From Candidatus Omnitrophota bacterium (GTDB taxonomy: Bacteria > Omnitrophota > Gorgyraeia > Gygaellales > Profunditerraquicolaceae), in assembly GCA_016782485.1 (NCBI GenBank), contig JADHYK010000004.1, forward strand, positions 1 through 37,605: a stretch of 37,605 nt of DNA, written 5' to 3'. Below the pieces are notes generated by a model. It was not told where the DNA came from and made no database searches. It worked only from the letters and a program-made list of their open reading frames with translations. A program made the translations under genes and the position numbers. Positions 1-11,580 of the stretch are shown in pieces (the stretch's first letter is position 1; each line of letters opens with the position of its first letter).

Positions 1-1
1 T

Positions 2-1582
2 CTACTGATGCAGCCGGTAATCTATCTCCGGAAAAATATTATCCCTGCCTTCGATATCGCCAAGCCAGCCCTCATTCACGGAGTCTGACTTGATCTCCCG
101 GTAGAGGCGGTTAAACCTTAAGAGATGCTCTTTGGTGCGGCGCAGCGCATAATCCGTATGCGTGCCCGTACCCATTATAAATGCCCAATCCGAACTCTGC
201 GCAAGCAGGAGCTCCCTTAATGCCTGGTTCAGCGCCCTCTTGAGTATACCGTTTACGCGGGGAAAACCCTTTGCCAATTCCGTCATCCGGCCTGAAGCGG
301 CGTGCAGGTGGCGGTAAATCCAGTCGTTTGGCCCCTGCATCCACATTTCGTTATAACCCTTCCACCCCCAGCTGGACATCGAAGGGGCGATTACCTGATT
401 GCGCGGATTTTCCGCCAGGTATTCCGAAGGCGTAATCAGGCTGATCTCATCCTGGTCAAAGGCAATCTTCCTGAAAAGGAACTCAAGCCACAGCACCCCT
501 TCATACCACCAGTGGCCGAATAGTTCCGCGTCGTACGGAGAGACTATTATCGGTTTTTTCTTTATAAAATCAAAGAGGTAGCCGGCCTGTTTCTGGCGGT
601 TGAACATAAAATTTCCGGCCTGCTCCGCCGCCTTGTCTCTGGCCCAGGCAGGCACATATGCCTCCTTGTGGTTGCCGGTGCCGGTAATGCGGTAATATTT
701 AATCCCGGTGTTTATCCTTATGCCGTCGGGGTGGATATAGGGCTTGATGTAATCGTAATCCAGGTCAAAGCCGATATCGCGGTAAAACTCACGGTAATTA
801 TAGTCGCCGGGATAGCCCTCTACGGAAGACCAGACCTGCTTTGAGGACTCCAGGTCCCTGCCGAAACAGGCCACCCCCGAACCCTTGCAATAAACCGGGG
901 CAAATACCCCGTATTTAGGGCGGGGCGTGCCGTTTAGAATGCCGTGGGAATCGACAAAAAAATAATTGATCCCCGCATCTTTGATGATCCCGTCGATTCC
1001 GGGAATATAGCCGCATTCCGGAAGCCAGATCCCCCTCGGGCCCCTGCCGAATACCCTCCGGTAGTGCTCAACTGCCACCTTAATCTGCGCTGTCACCGAT
1101 TCCCGGCAGACATCCATCAGGGGGAAAAATCCGTGAGTTGCGCCACAGGTAATAATCTCCAGTTTTCCCAGGTCCTGAAAATTCTTAAAAGCGCTGACGA
1201 GGTTACGGCTGTATTTATTGAAGGTATCGCGCGCCAGAGAAAACTCCTCAAGATACCTCTGGGCCAGGCCCTTAAAATCCTGCTCGTGCGTCAGCCTTTC
1301 TGTCTCCCGGCGGGCCAGTTCAACCAGCTTATTGATGTGGCGCAGATACCGCTCCTGCAGCAAGGGGTCGCCAAGCATGGAAACCAGCGTCGGGCTTAAG
1401 GTCATAGTCAGGCGGAAATCTATTTTTTCCTGCGTCAATTTTTCAAAGAGCAGTATTAGGGGAATATAGGTTTCCGTTATCGCCTCATACAGCCACTCCT
1501 CTTCCAGAAAGTTTTCATATTCCGGATGGCGCACGAAAGGCAGGTGGCCGTGTAAGACTAAACAGAGGTATCCTTTATGCAT
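2..1582 (-). CDS. GH57-family 1,4-alpha-glucan branching enzyme (DUF1957-type C-terminus)
   Basis: 526 aa ORF; N-terminal LCLVLHGHLPFVRHPE and GIWLPECGY, SPYDAELFGHWWYEG motifs typical of GH57 branching enzymes; followed by a DUF4912 gene as often seen. Confidence 0.88.
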   Translation of the reverse strand: MHKGYLCLVLHGHLPFVRHPEYENFLEEEWLYEAITETYIPLILLFEKLTQEKIDFRLTMTLSPTLVSMLGDPLLQERYLRHINKLVELARRETERLTHEQDFKGLAQRYLEEFSLARDTFNKYSRNLVSAFKNFQDLGKLEIITCGATHGFFPLMDVCRESVTAQIKVAVEHYRRVFGRGPRGIWLPECGYIPGIDGIIKDAGINYFFVDSHGILNGTPRPKYGVFAPVYCKGSGVACFGRDLESSKQVWSSVEGYPGDYNYREFYRDIGFDLDYDYIKPYIHPDGIRINTGIKYYRITGTGNHKEAYVPAWARDKAAEQAGNFMFNRQKQAGYLFDFIKKKPIIVSPYDAELFGHWWYEGVLWLEFLFRKIAFDQDEISLITPSEYLAENPRNQVIAPSMSSWGWKGYNEMWMQGPNDWIYRHLHAASGRMTELAKGFPRVNGILKRALNQALRELLLAQSSDWAFIMGTGTHTDYALRRTKEHLLRFNRLYREIKSDSVNEGWLGDIEGRDNIFPEIDYRLHQ

Positions 1583-1585
1583 AAT

Positions 1586-2314
1586 TTATGAACTGATCCT
1601 GCGCGAAGAGACGTCTCTGGCAAGAAGCATCTTTTTTATCCGTTTCTGCCAGGCCTTGCCCACAGGCGAGCTTTTGCCGAATCCGAAACCCATACCGTAA
1701 AGGCGGGCAAAAATATCCTCCTGGACCATCCATTCCTCATCGGTAATCCGGGAGGGGCCGTCCAGCGGCGTATGCACTGTATTGGAACGTAATAATTTTA
1801 TGAAAGTCCCGTCATTTAACCTGAAACCCAACTCCGCGCACCATGACCTCCCCGGGCCAACCTGAATATACCAACTACCCAGATAACCGCTTATCTCTAT
1901 GTCAAAAAAACTGTGCGCATTCCTCCCGTCAAATATGATCTGGCTTATATCGTATACGCGCAGTATAAGCCTGGCGTTGTGAAACTCTTCTTTTAATTCC
2001 TGCAGCTCCCAGTAGGCATGCAGCCACTTCGGGTCACGGACCTGCAGGACGATAACGTCCCTGCCGTAATGTTGCGGCAACTCCTCTGTAAAATAGCGCT
2101 GCGCAGGAACGGCAGCCGCAGGCTGTGAAAACTTTTGTCTTTCTATCGCCACCTCTTCGCTGGGAAAGGTTTCTTTCTTCGGCTGTGCATAAGGCAAAGG
2201 ATTAACGGTCCGTAGCCGGGGCTTTTTCGCAGGCGAACGGGCAGTCCCTCTGGCTGGTCTGGATTTTTTTAATTTACTTTTTTTCTTGCGTACAATATGC
2301 ATCAGAACCTCCAT
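1586..2314 (-). CDS. DUF4912 domain-containing protein
   Basis: 242 aa; LPQHYGRDVIVLQVRDPKWLHAYWEL is characteristic of DUF4912; basic N-terminal tail; adjacent to GH57 gene. Confidence 0.8.
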   Translation of the reverse strand: MEVLMHIVRKKKSKLKKSRPARGTARSPAKKPRLRTVNPLPYAQPKKETFPSEEVAIERQKFSQPAAAVPAQRYFTEELPQHYGRDVIVLQVRDPKWLHAYWELQELKEEFHNARLILRVYDISQIIFDGRNAHSFFDIEISGYLGSWYIQVGPGRSWCAELGFRLNDGTFIKLLRSNTVHTPLDGPSRITDEEWMVQEDIFARLYGMGFGFGKSSPVGKAWQKRIKKMLLARDVSSRRISS

Positions 2315-2317
2315 TGG

Positions 2318-2410
2318 AGATCCTTCGTCCTTCGTTCCACTCAGGACTCAGGATAAGTTCAGTCATAAACTTACGCTCATTTACATTCGCGTAAGTTTAG
2401 GCTTCACTTA
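2318..2410 (+). repeat. Copy a of the dispersed double-hairpin intergenic element
   Basis: AGATCCTTCGTCC..GGAC-TCAGGATAAGTTCAGTC-ATAAACTTACG..CGTAAGTTTAG-GCTTCACTTA. Confidence 0.75.
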
Positions 2411-2437
2411 ATAAAAAAGGGGATAATTATCCCCTTT
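2411..2437 (-). terminator. Rho-independent terminator downstream of the 2490..2882 gene
   Basis: Perfect palindrome AAAGGGGATAATTATCCCCTTT (2416-2437) followed on the minus strand by a TTTTTT run (complement of 2413-2418). Confidence 0.75.
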
Positions 2438-2489
2438 AGGAAAATTCCTCTTTCGCTCGTTTCTTCCCCTCCCTTATAACATCATATAA

Positions 2490-2882
2490 TCATTTTCTTC
2501 TGGGCCTGCTTGACTTATCCGTAACCAGCGCTTCTTTCAAATCCTCCTCAAGCGTCTCTTTTAATTTGGTAACCTTGTGCAGCTCTTCCTTGAGGCCCTG
2601 GCTGGCCAACTGCTCCTCATTAAGGGCCCTTTTGGCCTGGTCAAGCTCGATCTTGGCATCCTGCAGCTCTTTTACCGCTGCCTTAAGTTTCTCGTCTGAC
2701 ACTGAACTTTCCTGGGAGATCTTACTGATTTTTTCCTCCAGGTCCAGCCTGGCAGCCATCTCTTTATCGCGGGCCTGTTTCTGACGGGAGGCGTTACCGC
2801 AGGACTTTAAACACCCGACAAAAAATATGAGCGCCAATACCGATAATACTATAATTATCCTGCTTTTAATGTTTTCTTCCAT
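2490..2882 (-). CDS. Membrane-anchored coiled-coil protein of unknown function
   Basis: 130 aa; N-terminal hydrophobic segment IIIVLSVLALIFFVGC then heptad-like charged coiled coil. Confidence 0.6.
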   Translation of the reverse strand: MEENIKSRIIIVLSVLALIFFVGCLKSCGNASRQKQARDKEMAARLDLEEKISKISQESSVSDEKLKAAVKELQDAKIELDQAKRALNEEQLASQGLKEELHKVTKLKETLEEDLKEALVTDKSSRPRRK

Positions 2883-2900
2883 AAGTTTACCCTGCGTTTA

Positions 2901-2990
2901 AGATCCTTCGTCCGCCTTCGGCGGACTCATGATAAGTTCGGCCAGACGACTTAGCTTCGCTTACCGCTCGCTAAGTCGTGGCCTCACTTA
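2901..2990 (+). repeat. Copy b of the dispersed double-hairpin intergenic element
   Basis: AGATCCTTCGTCCGCC..GGCGGAC-TCATGATAAGTTCGGCC-ACGACTTAGC..GCTAAGTCGT-GGCCTCACTTA. Confidence 0.78.
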
Positions 2991-3629
2991 TTTCAGGTTC
3001 TCCTGCGGTTCAAGCATATCCTTTTTTTGCCCCTTGACCTTTGTGACTTTGGGCATGATTACAATCTCCACCCTGCGGTTGAGCTGCCTGCCCTCCTTAG
3101 TATCATCGGAAACGACCGGACGGTACTCTCCGTATCCGATTGCCGAAAGGCGTTTTGGCGAAATATTCTCCTGATTGACTAAATAATGCAGGACGCTTAA
3201 GGCGCGCGCAGTGGATAACTCCCAGTTGGACTTCCATCCGGAATGCTGAATGGGCTGATTGTCCGTATGGCCTTCTATTGCAACATTTAAATTCGGGACA
3301 TTTTCTTTCAGGAAAAAACCGACTTTATCCAACACCGGATATGCCTCGCGCCTGATGGTAGCCTTTCCCGAATCAAATAAAAGGTCTCCGACCACGGTAA
3401 GGACCAGGCCCTTCTCCTGCATCTCCAGCCTGACCTGTTTATCGGCAATCTCCTGCGCGAACTGCTCTTCCAGCATTTTCTTGGCCTGGTTTAATTCATC
3501 TACCTGGCGGGATAGCTCATTTATCTTTTCCATATCGGAGCGCCTGCCTTTCTGAAAGATAAAAGTACAGCCTGCTAAAGATAAGCTTACAAGGATTATT
3601 AAAACGGTCTTTATGGATTTACTTTTCAT
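2988..3629 (-). CDS. OmpA/MotB-family peptidoglycan-binding lipoprotein
   Basis: 213 aa; lipobox-like SLAGC; coiled-coil; C-terminal VAIEGHTDNQPI...LSTARALSVLHYLV...GYGEYRPV...NRRVEIVI OmpA motif. Confidence 0.85.
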   Translation of the reverse strand: MKSKSIKTVLIILVSLSLAGCTFIFQKGRRSDMEKINELSRQVDELNQAKKMLEEQFAQEIADKQVRLEMQEKGLVLTVVGDLLFDSGKATIRREAYPVLDKVGFFLKENVPNLNVAIEGHTDNQPIQHSGWKSNWELSTARALSVLHYLVNQENISPKRLSAIGYGEYRPVVSDDTKEGRQLNRRVEIVIMPKVTKVKGQKKDMLEPQENLK

Positions 3630-3645
3630 ACTATTTCTCCTTCAA

Positions 3646-3702
3646 TGACCCGCCATGATTCGTGGCGGGGAATTGAATCCGCCAACGCCTTGTGGCGGAT
3701 TC
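3646..3702. repeat. Tandem GC-rich hairpins in the ompA-purA intergenic region
   Basis: CCCGCCA(3649-3655)/TGGCGGG(3663-3669) and AATCCGCCA(3676-3684)/TGGCGGATT(3693-3701), each with a ~7-8 nt loop. Confidence 0.75.
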
Positions 3703-3780
3703 TTCGCCGACTTTTGTTACGAAGTTGCATGTTTACTTACTATAACATAAGCGGTATTTATAGTCAAGATATTTGTGTAG

Positions 3781-6292
<2,512 letters not shown>

Positions 6293-6299
6293 AAATCAC

Positions 6300-6451
6300 C
6301 TCAATGAGCGCTTAACTTACGAACACTGAAAGTGTGAGTAAGTTAATGCGCGAGATTCTTCACTTTGTTCAGAATCGTCCATCGAGTCCTGAGCAAAGCG
6401 AAGGACGAATTGATCCTGAGTCCGCCAAGATTTGTGGCGGACGAAGGATCT
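6300..6451 (-). repeat. Copy e (minus orientation, expanded) of the dispersed double-hairpin intergenic element
   Basis: Minus strand reads AGATCCTTCGTCCGCC...GGCGGACTCAGGATCA...TTAACTTAC...GTAAGTTAA, matching the architecture of the other copies with an extra hairpin pair in the middle. Confidence 0.65.
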
Positions 6452-6456
6452 AACTA

Positions 6457-8220
6457 TCATCGCTTACCAATTATCCTCTCCAGCTCTTCTTTGGATGGGG
6501 CACCTTTTGTGCTGAAGATCTCTTTGTTGTCCAGCATATATACCGGACCGAATAAAACCTGTATCTCCTGGTTAGTGCTGATATTCTCCCTTAAAAGTGC
6601 CTGCCCCTCCTGGCCCCTGGCGCAGGTTTTAATTTTATGCGTATCCAGGCCTGCGGCGCAATCCTCCCACCAGGAGCTGTTGATATCGGCGGCCCGGCAG
6701 CTTACATAATCCCAAAATTTTTGCGGATAATATTTCTTTACGCAAACCGCGCGCAGGTATTCTTCCGCTTCGGGCTGGCCTGCGGCAGCATCAAATTCGC
6801 CCTCTTTTTCAATGGCCAAAAAATGCAGCCCGGGATTAAATTCCCGGGTTACCTCCAGAATCTTGCTGCTATCTTTATTAAAAAGGCTCAAAAATAAATC
6901 AAATCTTCCCTTTTCTTCCTTCCGGTCTATAAAATAGGTGATGCCGCTTGCCCGGGGCGACAATAAATAATACTCCCCCTTTTTCTCGAGGTTCCCCTTG
7001 AACTGGGCGAATTTCCTGTCTTTTTCGACCTCCGCACCGAAAAGATAGGCAGGCAGTGCGGTAATTGCAGACTCCCTGATAATCTCCCGGGCTTTTCTGC
7101 CGGGATAAGAAAGGTAAGAAATATCCAGCCCCGGAAAGTGTTTCTTCAAAGAGCCGACGACGTCATAGGTATTACAGGTCTTGCATTTGCTGGCGGTAAT
7201 AACTAAAAGTTTTATTGCCGGCGATTTTTCGAATACGCAGGAAGCGTTGTTCTCGCCGGGGTCTTTGCAGCTGCCTTCCACGCCGCCCTGTCTGCAGTTG
7301 GCATCCCTGAAGCACTTCGGCAACACTAGAAGAATCTCGGGATCGTCTTTAATTTCATCCCCCAGGCGTAAGTTCTCCACCTTAAAATCCGTTATCTTAT
7401 CCTCTTGCAGCAAAAAGGTAAGCTTATCCAGCCTGCGGCCCTGCCGGGTCGCCCTCACAATTAAAGTATCGGCTATTTTCTCGAAAGGCTGCTCGTCAGA
7501 CCCGCTACCTTCAATAATAATATCTATCCCCTTTATACTTTCGATCAGGCCCTGGTTCTGGGCCCCCTCCAGATTGCTTAAAAGCACGATTACCTTTACC
7601 CCCTCTTTCTTTAATTCATCCACCTGTGCCGTCAGCGCGAGTTTAGGGTCGATGAATTTAAGCCCCCCCGCCTTCTGCATAGCCTTGGGCGAGGTCAAGC
7701 CGATGATGCCGATTCTGGTCCCGGCAATTTCCTTTACCAGCGACGGGAGAAATTTACTGAAGTTAATGTTGCAGGAGAGAAAGGAGAGCTGCGATTTATC
7801 GATATTTTCCAGCAGAAACTCTTTGCCGAAATTAAATTCCGCATCGCCCACTGCTACGGCATCATACCCCATCATCGCCATGGCTTTAAGGTTTATAATT
7901 GTGCGTTTTTTATCGAGCTGGGTATTCTGCGTATATTCATCCAGAAGGCCGCCGGCGAAAAAATTCCCCGAATCCAAAACCAGGCAGGCAGGGTATTTCT
8001 GCCTTAGCTCTTTAATCAGGGCCGCCCGCCTGGCAATGCCTCCGTCGGGTTCTTTGGGGCAGTTGCAGGGATAGAGCATGGCATGAGTCCCGCCGGTATA
8101 TAAAATGGTAATCTCCCCGGCATAGGCATTAGCGGCAAAAAAAAGTGCCATGAAAAAACCTGTGGTCAATAACCAAACCAGGGGTTTGGTTATTGGTATT
8201 TTAGGCTTTGGGGCCTTCAT
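6457..8220 (-). CDS. UshA/5'-nucleotidase-like metallophosphatase domain (degenerate active site) fused to thioredoxin-fold region(s)
   Basis: Signal-like N-terminus; ITILYTGGTHAMLYPCNCPKEPDGGIARRAALI and GYDAVAVGDAEFNFG resemble the UshA family; C-terminal half has ITASKCKTCNTY CxxC and ALPAYLF cis-Pro-like motif. Confidence 0.65.
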   Translation of the reverse strand: MKAPKPKIPITKPLVWLLTTGFFMALFFAANAYAGEITILYTGGTHAMLYPCNCPKEPDGGIARRAALIKELRQKYPACLVLDSGNFFAGGLLDEYTQNTQLDKKRTIINLKAMAMMGYDAVAVGDAEFNFGKEFLLENIDKSQLSFLSCNINFSKFLPSLVKEIAGTRIGIIGLTSPKAMQKAGGLKFIDPKLALTAQVDELKKEGVKVIVLLSNLEGAQNQGLIESIKGIDIIIEGSGSDEQPFEKIADTLIVRATRQGRRLDKLTFLLQEDKITDFKVENLRLGDEIKDDPEILLVLPKCFRDANCRQGGVEGSCKDPGENNASCVFEKSPAIKLLVITASKCKTCNTYDVVGSLKKHFPGLDISYLSYPGRKAREIIRESAITALPAYLFGAEVEKDRKFAQFKGNLEKKGEYYLLSPRASGITYFIDRKEEKGRFDLFLSLFNKDSSKILEVTREFNPGLHFLAIEKEGEFDAAAGQPEAEEYLRAVCVKKYYPQKFWDYVSCRAADINSSWWEDCAAGLDTHKIKTCARGQEGQALLRENISTNQEIQVLFGPVYMLDNKEIFSTKGAPSKEELERIIGKR

Positions 8221-9803
8221 ATTTTTATTGGCTTTACCGTCAGAATATCTTTGAGCTTCTTTATTTTGGCCAGGATCGCCGCTGATACGGGAGTGTCTAC
8301 GTTCAATACGCTGATCGCCTTGCCGCCGCGCTTATCGCGGCCGAAGGTCATTGCCGCGATATTAATATTATGTTCTCCTAAAAGCGTCCCTAAATTACCG
8401 ATGAGACCCGGCTTATCCAGGTTCTGTATAAAAATCATCTCTCCGCAGGGGGATAGTTCCACATAATATTGATTTATCTTTACCACCCGCGGCTGTTTAT
8501 TGGCCGACAGCGTACCGCAGATACTGCGGGTCTCTTTATCGGTTTTTATCTGGAGTTCAATCAGGCTGACGAATTCCTCTTCCTGCGAGGACTTTGCTTC
8601 GCTTATTTTGATGCCCCGCTCTTTTGCCAATGCCACGGCATTGATAAAATTTACCGTCTCCCGCAATATGGGAGAAAGCACGCCCTTGACCAGCGCAAGC
8701 GTCAGGGGTGCGAGGGTCTGCTTGATAATCTCTCCGCTGTATTTTATATTCAATTCGCAGATCCTCCCCTCCACTAACTGGCTGCCGAACATCCCTAATT
8801 TCTCCGCCAGATTTATCTGCGGCTGGATAATCTTGCTTGCCTCCGGCTCAAGGCAGGGATAATTGGCGGCATTACGGATGCCTCTGTTGAGCAGGGCATC
8901 GCGCACTATCTCCGATACCTCAATAGCCACGTTAACCTGGGCCTCTTCGGTTGAGGCGCCTAAATGAGGCGTAGTTATAATATTGTCGTATTTTAAAAGT
9001 TCACTGTCGGCAGGCAACGGTTCCTGCTCAAATACATCCAGGGCCGCACCGGCGACCTTTCCGTCTTTAACTGCCTTTGCTAATGCTGCCTCATCAATAA
9101 TTCCGCCGCGGGCGCAATTAATCACCCGTACCCCCTTCTTCATCAAAGCAAACTCATTATCGGAAATCATATGTTTTGTTTCTTTGCCCAAGGGAGCATG
9201 CACGCTGATATAGTCAGAGCGCTGAAGCAGTTTCTTTAATTCGGTTACCTCTACGCCCAGATTCTTGGCGACTTCCAGTGAAAGGAAAGGGTCATAGGCC
9301 AGGACCTTCATCCCGAAGGCGAGGGCCCTTTTTACCAGCTCCGAACCGATTCTGCCCAGCCCGATTATGCCAAGCGTCTTTGCATAAAGTTCAACTCCCA
9401 TAAACTTTGAACGCTTCCATTCGCCTTTCTTCATGGAGATATCCGCCTGCGCTATGTTCCTGGAAAGCGCCAGGATCATACTCATGGTATGTTCGGTGGT
9501 AGAAATGGTGTTGCCTCCGGGAGTGTTCATTACGATTATCCCCTTCTGCGTGGCCGCATCCAGGTCTACATTATCCAGGCCCACGCCGGCACGGCCGATT
9601 ACCCTTAATCTATCGGCAGCTTTAATCACCTCGCGGGTTACCTTGGTTGTGCTCCTTACCAGCAGGGCATCGTAATCTTTGATAACCCCTATTAACTCCT
9701 GCGGCTTCATCCCTGTCTTAACATCGACCTTGAACTCCTTCACCTCTTTGAGTATTTTGAGTCCTTCTTCCGACAATGCGTCGCTGACTAATATCTTAAT
9801 CAT
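8217..9803 (-). CDS. serA: D-3-phosphoglycerate dehydrogenase
   Basis: 528 aa; VIGRAGVGLDNVDL, LGIIGLGRIGSELVKRA, NCARGGIIDEAALA, C-terminal ACT domain (DKPGLIGNLGTLLGEHNINIAAM). Confidence 0.95.
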   Translation of the reverse strand: MIKILVSDALSEEGLKILKEVKEFKVDVKTGMKPQELIGVIKDYDALLVRSTTKVTREVIKAADRLRVIGRAGVGLDNVDLDAATQKGIIVMNTPGGNTISTTEHTMSMILALSRNIAQADISMKKGEWKRSKFMGVELYAKTLGIIGLGRIGSELVKRALAFGMKVLAYDPFLSLEVAKNLGVEVTELKKLLQRSDYISVHAPLGKETKHMISDNEFALMKKGVRVINCARGGIIDEAALAKAVKDGKVAGAALDVFEQEPLPADSELLKYDNIITTPHLGASTEEAQVNVAIEVSEIVRDALLNRGIRNAANYPCLEPEASKIIQPQINLAEKLGMFGSQLVEGRICELNIKYSGEIIKQTLAPLTLALVKGVLSPILRETVNFINAVALAKERGIKISEAKSSQEEEFVSLIELQIKTDKETRSICGTLSANKQPRVVKINQYYVELSPCGEMIFIQNLDKPGLIGNLGTLLGEHNINIAAMTFGRDKRGGKAISVLNVDTPVSAAILAKIKKLKDILTVKPIKI

Positions 9804-9805
9804 TT

Positions 9806-10948
9806 TTACTCCCCCTGCAAAAATACTTCCTCAGCTGCTTTTATGCCTGAGCCTAATTCGAACTTATGCCCCATCTGCTGCAATACCTTCTCCAGGCAGG
9901 AGATACCCGTAATAATATCAAACTCCCCGATATAGCCCATATGGGCAATCCTGAATAGCTTGCCTTTCAGGTCCCCCTGGCCCCCGGCTATGGTTACTCC
10001 GTAAGTATCGCGCATGGTCTTTACGAGTTTGCCCGTGTCGATATTCGCGGGAACCTTAACCGCGGTGACCGCATCCGAGGCGGCATGCGGGGCAAATAAC
10101 TCCAGCCCTAGCGCCTTTACCGCATTCCTTACTGCCCGGGCCATTTTTTTATGGCGTAAAAAGATATTCTCCAGGCCCTCCTCCCGCATCATCTTTAATG
10201 CCTGGCAAAGGGCAACAATCAGAGTTATCGCCGGAGTAAAAGGAGTATCTACCTGATCATAGGCTTTTTTTGCCTTCTTTAAATTAAAGTAATAGCGCGG
10301 GCATTTGGCGGAATCAACTAGTTTCCAGGCTTTGGGGCTGACGGAAATAAAACCTAATCCCGGCGGAAGCATCAGCCCTTTTTGCGAACCGGAAACCACC
10401 ACATCGCAATGCCAGGCATCGCTTGCGCAGGAAATAGCCCCTAATCCGCTGATGGCATCCACTACCAATACGCTCTCCGTATCCTTTATAACCCTGCCGA
10501 TTGCCTCAATATCGTTGGTAACGCCGGTGGAAGTCTCGCAAAGCGTGGTAAAAACGGCTTTGATTCGCGGGTTTGCCTTTAGCCTCTTCTTTATCTCTTC
10601 GGACTCAACCGGCTTTCCCCATTCCACCTTAATAACTTCGCAATTTACCCCGTATGCCTTGCAAAGCTCTGTCCAGCGCTCGCCAAACTTCCCCCCCTCG
10701 ACCGTAATTACCGTATCCTGCGGCGAAAGTAGATTTGCCACTGCCGCCTCCATCGCCCCGGTACCGGAAGAGGCCAGCATAAAACAATCATTTTTAGTCT
10801 GAAATACGTATTTTAAGCCCTCGTGGGCCTCTTTTATTATTGCCTGGAATTGCGGGGTGCGGTGATGTATTATCGGCCGGGCCATTGCCTCTAGAACCTC
10901 TGAAGGAAGGGGTGTGGGCCCCGGTGTCAATAAGTAAGTCTTTCTCAT
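9806..10948 (-). CDS. Class V aminotransferase (alanine-glyoxylate/serine-pyruvate aminotransferase-like)
   Basis: 380 aa; [45 protein letters not shown]...[18 protein letters not shown]-Lys motif; abuts serA. Confidence 0.9.
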   Translation of the reverse strand: MRKTYLLTPGPTPLPSEVLEAMARPIIHHRTPQFQAIIKEAHEGLKYVFQTKNDCFMLASSGTGAMEAAVANLLSPQDTVITVEGGKFGERWTELCKAYGVNCEVIKVEWGKPVESEEIKKRLKANPRIKAVFTTLCETSTGVTNDIEAIGRVIKDTESVLVVDAISGLGAISCASDAWHCDVVVSGSQKGLMLPPGLGFISVSPKAWKLVDSAKCPRYYFNLKKAKKAYDQVDTPFTPAITLIVALCQALKMMREEGLENIFLRHKKMARAVRNAVKALGLELFAPHAASDAVTAVKVPANIDTGKLVKTMRDTYGVTIAGGQGDLKGKLFRIAHMGYIGEFDIITGISCLEKVLQQMGHKFELGSGIKAAEEVFLQGE

Positions 10949-11565
10949 TTACTCCTCCTTGCCTCCTGTATAATTACCTCGTCGATTAACCCGTAATCCT
11001 TGGCCTCCTCTGCCGACATAAAATAATCCCTGTCGGTATCCTTCTGGATTTTTTCCAGCGGCTGCTTGGTGTGTTTTGAGAGGATCTGGTTTATCCTATC
11101 GCGCATCTTCAGGATCTCCTGTGCATGGCGGGAGATATCCTCTGCCGCCCCCTGAATGCCACCCCAGGGCTGATGGATCATAATCCTGGAGTTAGGCAGG
11201 CAGTGGCGTTTTCCTTTGGTCCCAGCGCATAAAAGCAACGCCCCCATACTGGATGCCTGTCCCACGCAGTAGGTGGCGACGTCGCATTTTACAAACTGCA
11301 TGGTGTCATATATTGCCAGCCCCGCAGTTACCGAACCGCCGGGAGAATTTATATATACGTTAATATCTTTATTTACGTCTTCCATCTGTAAAAATAACAT
11401 CTGGGCAATCACCAGGTTTGCCACGTAATCTTCGACGGGCGTGCCGATAAATACAATACGCTCCTTAAGCAGGCGCGAATAAATATCATAGGCGCGCTCA
11501 TAGCCCTTCGCCGTCTGCTCAATGACCATGGGAACCAATGTCTGCATCCTTATGCCCATATTCAC
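10945..11565 (-). CDS. clpP: ATP-dependent Clp protease proteolytic subunit
   Basis: 206 aa; [43 protein letters not shown]; catalytic Ser/His/Asp context intact. Confidence 0.96.
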   Translation of the reverse strand: MNMGIRMQTLVPMVIEQTAKGYERAYDIYSRLLKERIVFIGTPVEDYVANLVIAQMLFLQMEDVNKDINVYINSPGGSVTAGLAIYDTMQFVKCDVATYCVGQASSMGALLLCAGTKGKRHCLPNSRIMIHQPWGGIQGAAEDISRHAQEILKMRDRINQILSKHTKQPLEKIQKDTDRDYFMSAEEAKDYGLIDEVIIQEARRSK

Positions 11566-11580
11566 CTCCGTTTTAAAAAA

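Noticed and set aside
944-1399. 151-aa + strand ORF opposite the GH57 gene
   Set aside because: Lies wholly inside a well-supported GH57 CDS on the other strand; no recognisable domain.
7181-8074. 297-aa + strand ORF
   Set aside because: Antisense shadow of the metallophosphatase gene; low-complexity Ser/Leu/Pro composition with no recognisable motif.
10305-10802. 165-aa + strand ORF
   Set aside because: Antisense to the class V aminotransferase; composition typical of shadow ORFs.
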